From: Allohoeflea poritis | Lineage (GTDB): Bacteria > Pseudomonadota > Alphaproteobacteria > Rhizobiales > Rhizobiaceae | DNA: 64,000 nt | Reading direction: 5' to 3' | NCBI RefSeq assembly: GCF_027889715.1 | Contig: NZ_JAPJZH010000005.1 | Location: forward strand, 124,001 to 188,000 | Part shown: positions 18,115 to 26,258 of the stretch, piece after piece | Position numbering within the stretch: position 1 is the stretch's first letter | Layout of the letters: every line of letters starts with the position of its first letter | The notes under the pieces: model-generated | Databases searched by the model: none | Told to the model about the DNA's origin: nothing | The model's input: only the letters and a program-made list of their open reading frames with translations | Translations under genes and position numbers: made by a program

Positions 18115-20781
18115 ATGCGTTTCTCTCCGGCAACCCGGCGACGTGCCATCGCTTCTATTTTGAAGCCGACCCGTGTTTCTACGGCGATTGCTTTGGTGGT
18201 CATCGTGATTTGCGGATACTTCGCGGATATGCTCAATCAGCGGGTTATTGAGCGCCACTTGCGTTCCGAAGTGTTGAGCGAGGCGAACTTAATTCGCACC
18301 AAGCTTGAAGGAAACATCAACAGCAATATTCAAATGGTTCGCGGTCTGGTCGCGACCATTGCAACCGAACCCGACATGTCGCAGAACCGGTTTGCTGAAC
18401 TCGTCGGATCACTTCTGAAAAAACGCTCTCAGTTGCGCAATATCGCCGGCGCCCCGGACCTTGTCATTTCGCTCATGTATCCGCTGGAGGGGAATGAAAA
18501 GGCGATCGGTCTCGATTATCGACGCAATCAGGCGCAGCGCGACGCCGCACTGAAAGCACGGGATCTCAATGAGCTGATCCTTGCCGGACCGGTTAACCTG
18601 GTGCAGGGCGGTCAGGGGTTCATCGGGCGGCTGCCCGTTTTTATCGATGGTGAGAACGGTGCAAGCACATTCTGGGGCATCGTTTCCGCTGTCGTGGATG
18701 TCGAGAAGCTCTACCGTGACAGCGGACTTCTGGACACGAATCTGCCGATTGACATAGCCGTATTCGGAACGGATGGACTCGGCCTGGACGGCGAACAGTT
18801 TTACGGTCCCGATCACGTCAGAGATTCTGACCCGGTCAGCGTCGAGATTTCCCTGCCGTGGGGGTCATGGGTGCTGATGGCCACGCCAAAGGACGGGTGG
18901 GCCGCGCCAGCGGCAGAAGTCTGGTGGATGCGTCTGGCGATTGTGATTTCCGGCATCCTTATCATGGTTCCAATCCTGGTGACCGGCAGGCTGATCGAGG
19001 AAAGACAGCGCCACGCCACGGAAGCCCGCAGAAGCAAGGCCGAACTGATGCGCCTGTCGCGGCGCCTGGAACTGGCGCTCGATGCCTCCAAGGTCGGTGT
19101 CTGGGAACTGGATCTTGTCACCAACAAGCTCGTCTGGGATGCCAGGATGAACGAGCTTTACGGCTATCCGGATGATGACGGGGAACGCACATATGAGCAT
19201 TGGCGCGACGCCCTGCATCCCGATGATGTGGCCAAGGCAGAGCAGGAGTTCAGCAAGGCAATTGACGTCAAGGGACGGTATTACTCGAATTTTCGCGTCA
19301 AGCATCCCGGCGGCGGCATCCGCAATATCCGCGCCATTGGCGCGGTCTATGAGGAATCGGACGGCTCATCCCGGATTGTCGGCGTGAACTGGGACGTGAC
19401 CGCAGATGTTGCGCTCAATGAGGATCTTCGCCGGGCCAAGCAACTGTCAGATGCGCGCAATGCTGAACTGGAAGCGGCCAAGGCTCATATCGAATACAAT
19501 TCCCTGCATGATCCGCTCACCGACCTTCCGAACCGGCGATACCTGGACAACGAACTGAGCGGAGCCGGCAACTCGTACTCCGCCAATTCGGCCATGTTGC
19601 ATATCGATCTTGACCGCTTCAAACAGATCAATGACACGCACGGACACAGCGCCGGCGACGCCGTCCTGGTGCATGCTTCGAAAGTTCTGAAATCGAATAG
19701 TGCGGAGACCGATTTCGTTGCCCGGATCGGTGGAGACGAATTTGTCATCTTCTGCCGCGCGGCACATAGCAAGGAATACCCGATAGAACTGGCCGAGCGG
19801 ATCATCGAGGAGATGAAACGTCCCATTTCCCATGACGGGCACCAATGCCGGGTCGGTGTCAGCGTCGGGATCGCACGCAACGAGGAAAACCTCTTCTCTC
19901 CACACCAGCTCCTGATCAATGCCGACATCGCATTGTACCGGGCTAAGAATCTCGGCCGCAACCGCTATGAAGTCTTCACGCCTTTGCTGCAGATAGAAAC
20001 CATCCGCAACAAACGCATTGCAGATGAAATCCTGTACGGCATCGAGCGCAACGAGTTCGTTGCCTATTTCCAGCCGCAGTTCGACGCGCAGTCTCTTGAG
20101 CTGGTCGGGGTTGAGGCGCTGGTGCGCTGGCATCACCCGACCGAAGGTCTTCTCGCGCCGGGCTACTTCATGAAAATCGCCGAGGAATTGCATGTCATTT
20201 CACAGATCGACAGGTCTGTACTGCTGCAATCGACCCGGCTGTTCAAAATGTGGAAGGCTGCCGGCATGACGCTGCCGAAGGTCTCTGTCAACGTGTCATC
20301 AAAGCGGTTGCACGACGAGGGACTGATCGAGGAAATCAAAGGCATCGAATTCGAACCGGGGACCGTATCGTTCGAACTGGTGGAATCCATCTTTCTCGAC
20401 GATTGCAATGATGTTGTGAAATCGAACATCGATCAGATAAAGAAACTGGGCATCGACATCGAGGTCGATGATTTCGGAACCGGTCACGCGTCGATCGTCA
20501 GTCTGCTGCAGTTGAAACCGCGCCGGTTGAAGATCGACAGGCAGTTCGTTGATCCGATCGTCAGTTCGAAAGCGCAGCAGAACCTGGTCGCTTCAATCGT
20601 CGATATCGGCCGCTCCTTCAACATCGAAGTGGTTGCCGAAGGCGTGGAGACGATGGAGCATGCAATGATCCTGCGCGACCTGGGTTGCAATATTCTACAA
20701 GGCTATGCCTTTGCGCCCGCCATGCCGCCGGACGATCTGATCCGCATGTTGCGGGACCAGAAATTGGCCCATGTGTCCTGA
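18115..20781 (+). CDS. CHASE-PAS-GGDEF-EAL cyclic-di-GMP signalling protein
   Basis: An 888-residue inner-membrane sensor. Order: a transmembrane helix (about residues 20-40), a periplasmic CHASE domain (about 60-260), a second helix (about 278-298), a PAS domain (about 310-420), GGDEF (about 455-615; intact RIGGDEF near 539) and EAL (about 635-885). The EAL domain keeps its catalytic motifs: EALVRW near 667, DDFGTG, LKIDRQFV and VAEGVET. It is therefore a competent phosphodiesterase, and the cyclase site also looks intact. The ATG at 18115 is preferred to a TTG five codons upstream. It stands alone between the YhhN gene and gloB. Confidence 0.93.
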   Translation: MRFSPATRRRAIASILKPTRVSTAIALVVIVICGYFADMLNQRVIERHLRSEVLSEANLIRTKLEGNINSNIQMVRGLVATIATEPDMSQNRFAELVGSLLKKRSQLRNIAGAPDLVISLMYPLEGNEKAIGLDYRRNQAQRDAALKARDLNELILAGPVNLVQGGQGFIGRLPVFIDGENGASTFWGIVSAVVDVEKLYRDSGLLDTNLPIDIAVFGTDGLGLDGEQFYGPDHVRDSDPVSVEISLPWGSWVLMATPKDGWAAPAAEVWWMRLAIVISGILIMVPILVTGRLIEERQRHATEARRSKAELMRLSRRLELALDASKVGVWELDLVTNKLVWDARMNELYGYPDDDGERTYEHWRDALHPDDVAKAEQEFSKAIDVKGRYYSNFRVKHPGGGIRNIRAIGAVYEESDGSSRIVGVNWDVTADVALNEDLRRAKQLSDARNAELEAAKAHIEYNSLHDPLTDLPNRRYLDNELSGAGNSYSANSAMLHIDLDRFKQINDTHGHSAGDAVLVHASKVLKSNSAETDFVARIGGDEFVIFCRAAHSKEYPIELAERIIEEMKRPISHDGHQCRVGVSVGIARNEENLFSPHQLLINADIALYRAKNLGRNRYEVFTPLLQIETIRNKRIADEILYGIERNEFVAYFQPQFDAQSLELVGVEALVRWHHPTEGLLAPGYFMKIAEELHVISQIDRSVLLQSTRLFKMWKAAGMTLPKVSVNVSSKRLHDEGLIEEIKGIEFEPGTVSFELVESIFLDDCNDVVKSNIDQIKKLGIDIEVDDFGTGHASIVSLLQLKPRRLKIDRQFVDPIVSSKAQQNLVASIVDIGRSFNIEVVAEGVETMEHAMILRDLGCNILQGYAFAPAMPPDDLIRMLRDQKLAHVS

Positions 20782-20824
20782 CTGACCTTCGCCGGTCCGT
20801 CCCGGCCGGGCATGTCCAGCTCGA

Positions 20825-21595
20825 TCAGAATCTGTCCTTGCGATGGCGGATCTCGGTGAAGACCTCGGCGTCCGAGGCGTCAACCATGCCGAGATGCGCG
20901 CGGATTGCCGCATCGTCCGGGCGCAGGAATGGATTGGTCGCCTTTTCCAGGCCGAGGGTGGTGGGCAATGTCGCCATGCCGGCATCGCGTAGCCGGGCGA
21001 TTTCCTCGGCCCGGCGTTCAAGCGCCGCGTTCTGCGGATCGACCGTGACCGCAAAGGCCGCATTGGATGCGGTATATTCGTGCCCGCAATAGACGATCGT
21101 GTCGTCAGGAAGGGCGGCAAGGCGCTGCAGCGACATGTGCATCTGTTCGGGAGTGCCCTCGAAAAGGCGGCCGCAACCAAGCGCGAACAGCGTGTCGGCG
21201 GCGAAGAGCACGCCGGCTTCCGGCATGTAGTAACAGATATGGCCGAGCGTGTGGCCCGGCGTTTCGATGATTTCGACGCGCAGGTTGCCGAAATGAAAAT
21301 GGTCACCGTCGGACAGGGCCTCGTCGATGCCGGGTATCCTGGCGGCCTCGGAGGCCGGGCCGAAGACATTGGCGCCGTAGCGTTGCTTCAAGGCCGGAAT
21401 GGCCTCGACATGGTCAAAATGATGGTGGGTGACAAAGATGTGGTTCAATCCCCAGCCCTTGCTCTCCAGCACGTCGATGATCGGCGCTTCCTCGGGCGCG
21501 TCGATGGAGGCTGTCACGCCGGTTTTCGGGTCGTGGACGAGGACGCCGAAATTGTCCTCGCGGCACGGAAACTGCTCGATCTTGATCTCTGCCAC
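20825..21595 (-). CDS. gloB: Hydroxyacylglutathione hydrolase (glyoxalase II)
   Basis: A 256-residue metallo-beta-lactamase-fold hydrolase that splits S-lactoylglutathione to D-lactate and glutathione. The metal motif THHHFDH is at residues 56-62, followed by [41 protein letters not shown] and the C-terminal glutathione-binding domain (NPFLRPDD). Length is normal. It is divergent from the adjacent methyltransferase gene; this gloB/methyltransferase pair is frequent in rhizobia. Confidence 0.95.
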   Translation of the reverse strand: MAEIKIEQFPCREDNFGVLVHDPKTGVTASIDAPEEAPIIDVLESKGWGLNHIFVTHHHFDHVEAIPALKQRYGANVFGPASEAARIPGIDEALSDGDHFHFGNLRVEIIETPGHTLGHICYYMPEAGVLFAADTLFALGCGRLFEGTPEQMHMSLQRLAALPDDTIVYCGHEYTASNAAFAVTVDPQNAALERRAEEIARLRDAGMATLPTTLGLEKATNPFLRPDDAAIRAHLGMVDASDAEVFTEIRHRKDRF

Positions 21596-21727
21596 TTTTT
21601 TCTCCCGGTTTTGTGTGTCGGGTTTTCTACAACAAAGGCTCGCGGTCCGTTAACGTCAATTGGAACCAAACCGGATTTGAGGTCCGCAACGCTTCAAATC
21701 AAGCGCATCACGCACTAGGTTTGCCGA

Positions 21728-22489
21728 ATGCATACCGATATCGTCGATTTGCGGCAGTTTTACCATACCCGGCTTGGAAAGCTGGCGCAGGAAGCCATCG
21801 CCATGGCGGTGTCGTCCCTGTGGAGCGATCTGCCCGGCGAGCGGCTTATGGGTCTCGGATATGCGGTTCCCTATCTCGACCGGTTCCGGGCCGACGCGGA
21901 ACGCACATTCGCCTTCATGCCGGCCGGCCAGGGCGCCATCAACTGGCCGACGCTGGAAGCGTCCGCGACGGCGCTCGTCTTTGATGAGGAACTGCCGCTG
22001 CCGGACGCTTCGCTCGACCGGATCCTGATGATCCACTCACTGGAATATGCCGAAAATCCGCGCGAGACGCTGAAGGAGGCATGGCGGGTGCTGGCACCGG
22101 GCGGGCGGCTGGTGATTGCCGTGCCGAACCGGCGGGGTGTGTGGGCGCGGCTCGAACACACGCCATTCGGTTCCGGAACGCCCTATTCGCGCAACCAGAT
22201 CACCGGTCTGCTTCGCGATGCGAGTTTTACGCCGGGCGCCTTTGCGGAGGCGCTGTTCTTTCCGCCGTCCCGGCACAAGGCCATCCAGAGCATGGCACGC
22301 ACCACCGAACGGCTCGGCCGGCGCTACTGGCCTTTCTTCAGCGGGCTGGTGATCGTTGAGGCCCAGAAGCGTCTTTACCAGGGTTTGCCGGTCGCCGAAC
22401 GGGCATCGCGCCGGGTTTTCGTACCGGTGCTCGCGCCGCAGGGCGCGTCGCGAACCAGCCGCGTGGGGCTTAGAGCAATTCTGAGTTAG
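21728..22489 (+). CDS. Class I SAM-dependent methyltransferase
   Basis: A 253-residue protein with a methyltransferase fold in the first 150 residues: LGYAVPYL in place of the usual glycine motif I, LPLPDASLDRILMIHSLEYAENP at motif II/III and LAPGGRLVIAVPNRRGVWAR at motif IV. The substrate is unknown. Relatives sit next to gloB in Hyphomicrobiales. The last seven codons (LRAILS plus stop) lie inside a palindromic repeat that begins at 22471, so the native C-terminus may have been replaced when the element arrived. Confidence 0.85.
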   Translation: MHTDIVDLRQFYHTRLGKLAQEAIAMAVSSLWSDLPGERLMGLGYAVPYLDRFRADAERTFAFMPAGQGAINWPTLEASATALVFDEELPLPDASLDRILMIHSLEYAENPRETLKEAWRVLAPGGRLVIAVPNRRGVWARLEHTPFGSGTPYSRNQITGLLRDASFTPGAFAEALFFPPSRHKAIQSMARTTERLGRRYWPFFSGLVIVEAQKRLYQGLPVAERASRRVFVPVLAPQGASRTSRVGLRAILS

Positions 22490-22683
22490 CTTGAAGCATT
22501 TGATTTTCCCCACCCTCGAAAGGACGTTCGTTTTGAAGATCAAAGACGAATGGGCCGGGCGATATTGGTCTCTGGCGTCGTTGGCTCGCACTTGTGGTGG
22601 GACGCACCACGGCGCACAACCCGCCTAGCCAGAGACCAATATCGCCGCGGTCAAATGATCCAAGCTAACTCAGAATTGCTCTA
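22471..22683. repeat. 213-bp palindromic MITE-like element
   Basis: Terminal inverted repeats of 33 bp (22471-22503 and 22651-22683) match at 31 of 33 positions and begin TAGAGCAATTCTGAG. Inside is a perfect 19-bp inverted repeat (22558-22576 and 22628-22646), and in the centre a GTGGTG/CACCAC hairpin. No open frame of any size is present. Such a structure fits a non-autonomous miniature element or a bacterial interspersed palindrome. It lies between the methyltransferase and phaR genes and overlaps the end of the former. Related single ends are found at 62739 and 63770. Confidence 0.8.
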
Positions 22684-22702
22684 GGCGCTGAGGCACACAG
22701 TA

Positions 22703-23293
22703 TTAGCCGTCCATCGAGTCGAGCTTGTCCTGAAGCGCCCGCAACTGGTCCTTGAGCTCTTTCAGATCCTTGCTTTCGGTCTTCGGCTTTTCATCCTCGG
22801 CCGGCTTGGAATCGGTTGCCGCGAAGGGCGAGAACATCTGCATCGCCTGCTGGAACATCTCCGTGTTGCGGCGCACCTGTTCTTCCATCATCTGCATCGG
22901 CATCTGCATGTTTCGGGCCATCGGCGTTTCCCCGAACGCCTTGGTAATCTGCTCGCGCATCTGGTCCTGCTGAGCGGTGAAGGCCGTCATCGAATGTTCC
23001 AGGTAGCTCGGAAGCAGCATCTGCATCTGGTCGCCGTAATAGGAAATCAGTTGCCGCAGAAACGACACCGGCAGCAGTGTGTTGCCCGTCTTCGATTCCT
23101 GCTCGAAGATGATCTGCGTCAGGACGGAATGCGTGATGTCATCGCCTGACTTGGCATCGAGGACGACGAAGTCGTCTCCGTTCTTCACCATGACCGCCAG
23201 ATCGTCGAGCGTCACATAGGTGCTGGTACCCGTATTGTAGAGCCGACGATTGGCGTATTTCTTGATGACGATTTGCCCATCAGACTTGGCCAT
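22703..23293 (-). CDS. phaR: Polyhydroxyalkanoate synthesis repressor PhaR
   Basis: A 196-residue regulator with the PHB accumulation regulator DNA-binding domain at the N-terminus (KKYANRRLYNTGTSTYVTLDDLA) and two PHB_acc repeats in the middle (ILTQIIFEQES, SYYGDQMQMLLPSYLEHSM). The C-terminus is a charged coiled-coil-like segment (LKDQLRALQDKLDSM). PhaR represses phasin and PHB genes and binds PHB granules. It is divergent from phaA, with a 345-bp shared upstream region. Confidence 0.95.
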   Translation of the reverse strand: MAKSDGQIVIKKYANRRLYNTGTSTYVTLDDLAVMVKNGDDFVVLDAKSGDDITHSVLTQIIFEQESKTGNTLLPVSFLRQLISYYGDQMQMLLPSYLEHSMTAFTAQQDQMREQITKAFGETPMARNMQMPMQMMEEQVRRNTEMFQQAMQMFSPFAATDSKPAEDEKPKTESKDLKELKDQLRALQDKLDSMDG

Positions 23294-23638
23294 GCATGCT
23301 ACCTCCCTGCCGGCATATGCTGGGTTGTCGTCCCGGTCGGACCTTGCCTGGTCGGACGTTTCCGATGGGAGACATTATACTTTTTGCCCCGAAGCCGACA
23401 TCAAAAAAACCGTGTAGTATCCCCGATGCGAAACAAGATGATCATGAGTGCGGGAAAAAGTATAGCATTATTTCTAACGCTTTGTGCAATGCGGCGAGCT
23501 CGGCGCTTCAAAGCGGCGCGATAGGCGCAGGACAAGGAATTGCGGTTATGCTGCAGGTGCGTTTGACTTCCGCAGCAACCTGCTTCAATTTCATTGGCGA
23601 CACGATCCCGGATCACATTCAACCTTCAGGGAAGAGCA
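23294..23638. promoter_or_regulatory. Divergent phaR/phaA intergenic region
   Basis: A gene-free 345 bp separate phaR and phaA. It includes TGC/GCA-rich stretches (for example CTGCAG near 23551 and TTGTGCAATGC near 23483) of the kind PhaR proteins bind in other alphaproteobacteria, and TA-rich segments around 23370 and 23460 that could be promoter -10 regions. AGGGAAGAG before 23639 is the phaA ribosome site. No operator can be fixed from sequence alone. Confidence 0.4.
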
Positions 23639-24820
23639 ATGACAAATTCACCAATCGTTATAGCCAGCGCGGCCCGCACGGCCGTCGGTTCCTTCAACGG
23701 GGCCTTTGCAAATGTCCCGGCACACGAACTCGGCGCGACGGCGATCTCGGGCGCCCTTGAGCGCGCCGGCGTCGATCCCGCCGACGTGGATGAAGTGATC
23801 ATGGGCCAGATCCTGCAGGCCGGCGAAGGGCAGAACCCGGCCCGCCAGGCGGCCATGGCCGCCGGGGTGCCGCAGGAAGCAACGGCCTGGGGCCTCAACC
23901 AGCTTTGCGGCTCGGGCCTGCGCGCCGTTGCCGTGGGCATGCAGCAGATCGCTACCGGCGATGCGTCGATTGTCGTTGCCGGCGGACAGGAGTCCATGTC
24001 CATGGCGCCGCATTGCGCGAACCTGCGCGCCGGACAGAAGATGGGCGATCTGAAAATGATCGACACGATGATCAAGGACGGCCTGACGGATGCTTTCTAC
24101 GGTTACCACATGGGCAACACGGCCGAGAACGTCGCCCAGCGCTGGCAGCTTACGCGGGAAGAGCAGGATGCGTTTGCGGTGGCCTCGCAGAACAAGGCGG
24201 AAGCGGCCCAAAAGGCTGGCCGGTTCAAGGACGAGATCGTTCCGTTCACGGTAAAGACGCGCAAGGGCGACATTGTCGTCGAGGATGACGAATATATCCG
24301 TCACGGTGCTTCGCTCGAGCAGATGGCCAAGCTCCGCCCGGCCTTCTCCAAGGAAGGCACGGTTACGGCAGCCAATGCTTCCGGCATCAATGACGGCGCG
24401 GCGGCCGTGGTTTTGATGAGCGAAGAGGAAGCGAACAAGCGCGGCATTACGCCGATGGCGAAGATCGTTTCCTGGGCGACCGCCGGCGTCGATCCGCAGA
24501 TCATGGGCACCGGCCCCATTCCGGCCTCCAAAAAAGCGCTTGAAAAGGCCGGCTGGTCGGTTTCCGACCTCGAACTTGTCGAGGCCAATGAGGCGTTCGC
24601 GGCGCAGGCCTGCGCGGTCAACAAGGATCTCGGCTGGAGTTCCGAGATCGTCAATGTCAATGGCGGCGCCATCGCCATCGGCCACCCGATCGGCGCCTCG
24701 GGCGCGCGCGTTCTCAACACGCTGCTCTTCGAGATGCAGCGCCGGGGCGTCAAGAAAGGTCTTGCCACCCTTTGCATCGGCGGCGGCATGGGCGTTGCCA
24801 TGTGCATCGAGCGGCCTTGA
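23639..24820 (+). CDS. phaA: Acetyl-CoA acetyltransferase (beta-ketothiolase)
   Basis: A 393-residue thiolase that condenses two acetyl-CoA to acetoacetyl-CoA, the first PHB step. The nucleophile Cys lies in [11 protein letters not shown], the catalytic His in [11 protein letters not shown] and the second Cys in [11 protein letters not shown]. The ATG at 23639 follows an AGGGAAGAG ribosome site; upstream in-frame sequence belongs to the leader. phaB follows 60 bp later after a hairpin terminator that is probably partial. Confidence 0.96.
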   Translation: MTNSPIVIASAARTAVGSFNGAFANVPAHELGATAISGALERAGVDPADVDEVIMGQILQAGEGQNPARQAAMAAGVPQEATAWGLNQLCGSGLRAVAVGMQQIATGDASIVVAGGQESMSMAPHCANLRAGQKMGDLKMIDTMIKDGLTDAFYGYHMGNTAENVAQRWQLTREEQDAFAVASQNKAEAAQKAGRFKDEIVPFTVKTRKGDIVVEDDEYIRHGASLEQMAKLRPAFSKEGTVTAANASGINDGAAAVVLMSEEEANKRGITPMAKIVSWATAGVDPQIMGTGPIPASKKALEKAGWSVSDLELVEANEAFAAQACAVNKDLGWSSEIVNVNGGAIAIGHPIGASGARVLNTLLFEMQRRGVKKGLATLCIGGGMGVAMCIERP

Positions 24821-24832
24821 TACCATCAATGG

Positions 24833-24858
24833 AAGGCGGCCATCGGGTCGCCTTTTTT
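24833..24858 (+). terminator. Hairpin terminator between phaA and phaB
   Basis: An inverted repeat AAGGCG (24833-24838) / CGCCTT (24849-24854) with a 10-base loop is followed by a T run. It lies between two co-directional genes, so it may weaken rather than stop transcription into phaB, or phaB may have its own promoter in the 22 bp before its start. Confidence 0.65.
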
Positions 24859-24880
24859 CCTAAGCATCGGGGGAGATGTC

Positions 24881-25606
24881 ATGAGTAGAGTTGCAATCGT
24901 AACCGGCGGAACGCGCGGCATTGGCGCGGCGATCTCGGTCGGTCTGAAAGAGGCCGGATACAATGTCGCGGCCAATTATGCCGGCAATGACGAGAAGGCC
25001 AATGCCTTCAAGGACGAAACCGGCATTCCGGTCTATAAATGGGATGTGTCGGACTACCAGTCCTGTGTCGACGGCATTGCCAAGGTGGAGGCCGATCTGG
25101 GGCCGGTCGAGGTGCTGGTCAATAATGCCGGCATTACCCGGGACACGATGTTCCACAAGATGACGCCGGAAAACTGGACCGACGTGATCAACACGAACCT
25201 GACCGGTCTCTTCAACATGACCCATCCGGTCTGGCCGGGCATGCGCGATCGGGGCTTCGGCCGCGTGATCAATATCTCGTCGATCAACGGCCAGAAGGGC
25301 CAGATGGGCCAGGTCAACTATTCATCCGCCAAGGCCGGCGATCTCGGCTTCACCAAATCGCTGGCGCAGGAAGGCGCGGCAAAGGGCATTACGGTCAATG
25401 CCATCTGCCCCGGCTATATCGGGACGGAAATGGTGCGTGCCGTGCCCGAAAAGGTGCTCAACGAGCGCATCCTGCCGCTTATTCCGGTCGGCCGCCTGGG
25501 CGAGCCCGAAGAGATCGCCCGTTGCGTCGTCTTCCTGGCATCGGATGATGCCGGCTTCATCACCGGCTCGACCATCTCCGCCAATGGCGGGCAGTATTTC
25601 ATCTGA
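24881..25606 (+). CDS. phaB: Acetoacetyl-CoA reductase
   Basis: A 241-residue short-chain dehydrogenase that reduces acetoacetyl-CoA to (R)-3-hydroxybutyryl-CoA with NADPH. It has the TGGTRGIG nucleotide motif near residue 8, NNAGITRD, and the Ser-Tyr-Lys triad in NISSINGQKGQMGQVNYSSAKAG. Length and the position after phaA match PhaB. A strong terminator follows. PHB synthase is not in the window. Confidence 0.96.
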   Translation: MSRVAIVTGGTRGIGAAISVGLKEAGYNVAANYAGNDEKANAFKDETGIPVYKWDVSDYQSCVDGIAKVEADLGPVEVLVNNAGITRDTMFHKMTPENWTDVINTNLTGLFNMTHPVWPGMRDRGFGRVINISSINGQKGQMGQVNYSSAKAGDLGFTKSLAQEGAAKGITVNAICPGYIGTEMVRAVPEKVLNERILPLIPVGRLGEPEEIARCVVFLASDDAGFITGSTISANGGQYFI

Positions 25607-25632
25607 TTGTCCGAACAATCCATCCATTCAGG

Positions 25633-25659
25633 GCGGCGTCCGACGGGCGCCGCTTTTTT
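25633..25659 (+). terminator. Rho-independent terminator after phaB
   Basis: GCGGCG (25633-25638) pairs with CGCCGC (25648-25653) around a 9-base loop and is followed by six T. It closes the phaA-phaB unit. Confidence 0.8.
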
Positions 25660-25845
25660 GTTTTCCGATTCGGGAAATCGGCGCGCGCGCCTGTGCCCGG
25701 TTGGAACTCGATCGCCATGATTTTCCCGTTCGTTAACGTTTTGACGGCTTTTTCGCGAAACGTGGCGGTTCGTTCTCCGGCTAATTGGTATCTCCGGCTT
25801 GATGCCGCACCAGATATTGTGAGAACAAATCAAAAACACGGGCCG

Positions 25846-25873
25846 GTCAGCGATTCGTCGCCGATTCGTTCCG
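25846..25873. repeat. 28-bp direct repeat, copy 1
   Basis: The 28 bases starting GTCAGCGATTCGTCG and ending GATTCGTTCCG recur without mismatch at 26130-26157. Each copy contains two GATTC sites 11 bp apart. The two copies are 284 bp apart, in the same orientation, and lie only in this gene-free region within the window. Confidence 0.9.
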
Positions 25874-25922
25874 CTTTTGGTCGGTTCCTTAACGGATCCG
25901 GCGATTTTTGACGATGGGCCGA

Positions 25923-25937
25923 TTAACGGTCTGTTAA
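25923..25937. promoter_or_regulatory. CtrA-type box (TTAA-N7-TTAA)
   Basis: TTAA (25923-25926), seven bases, TTAA (25934-25937) is an exact match to the CtrA consensus of alphaproteobacteria. A second weaker site, GTAA-N7-TTAA, follows at 25951-25965. CtrA is the cell-cycle master regulator in this class. The sites are about 300 bp upstream of the helicase start. Binding is inferred, not shown. Confidence 0.45.
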
Positions 25938-26129
25938 AAATTCGTGTTCGGTAACAATTGCTTAACCATGGCCGTCATGCGCCAGGGCGACATGCCGACG
26001 GCGCGTTAACGATTTGCGCCGATTTCCAGCGTCGAGACACATGGGCAGGCCCGGCGCGATTCAGCATATTGTGTCTTGCGGGAGACAATGGGGAACATTT
26101 TGCCGTGAACAAAACCTGAATCACCTTGA

Positions 26130-26157
26130 GTCAGCGATTCGTCGCCGATTCGTTCCG
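26130..26157. repeat. 28-bp direct repeat, copy 2
   Basis: Exact second copy of 25846-25873, located about 100 bp before the helicase start. It is immediately preceded by GAATC and overlapped by GAGTC, so this copy sits in a cluster of four GANTC sites within 34 bp. Confidence 0.9.
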
Positions 26158-26258
26158 TCCCTGTTCCAAATCTTAACGGCGGCCATGAAAATTGCGGTGT
26201 TCAGCACCATCTGACGTGTTATGAGAGCACCAATCAGTCCCGAGATGTTTCCCTTTTG

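Larger units (their letters stand above)
25660..26258. promoter_or_regulatory. Gene-free region rich in GANTC and TTAA sites upstream of the helicase
   Basis: About 600 bp hold no gene that can be supported on either strand. Eight GANTC sites (CcrM methylation targets in alphaproteobacteria) lie at 25667, 25852, 25863, 26058, 26118, 26128, 26136 and 26147, and seven TTAA tetranucleotides are scattered through it, unusual for so GC-rich a genome. A perfect 28-bp direct repeat and one full CtrA-type box fall inside. No DnaA box was recognised. It is the leader of the helicase gene, but its size and composition suggest more than a simple promoter. Confidence 0.55.

Noticed and set aside
25660-26258. 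Chromosomal replication origin
   Set aside because: CtrA and GANTC sites are suggestive, but no DnaA boxes were recognised, and hemE and other usual neighbours are absent. Kept only as a question.
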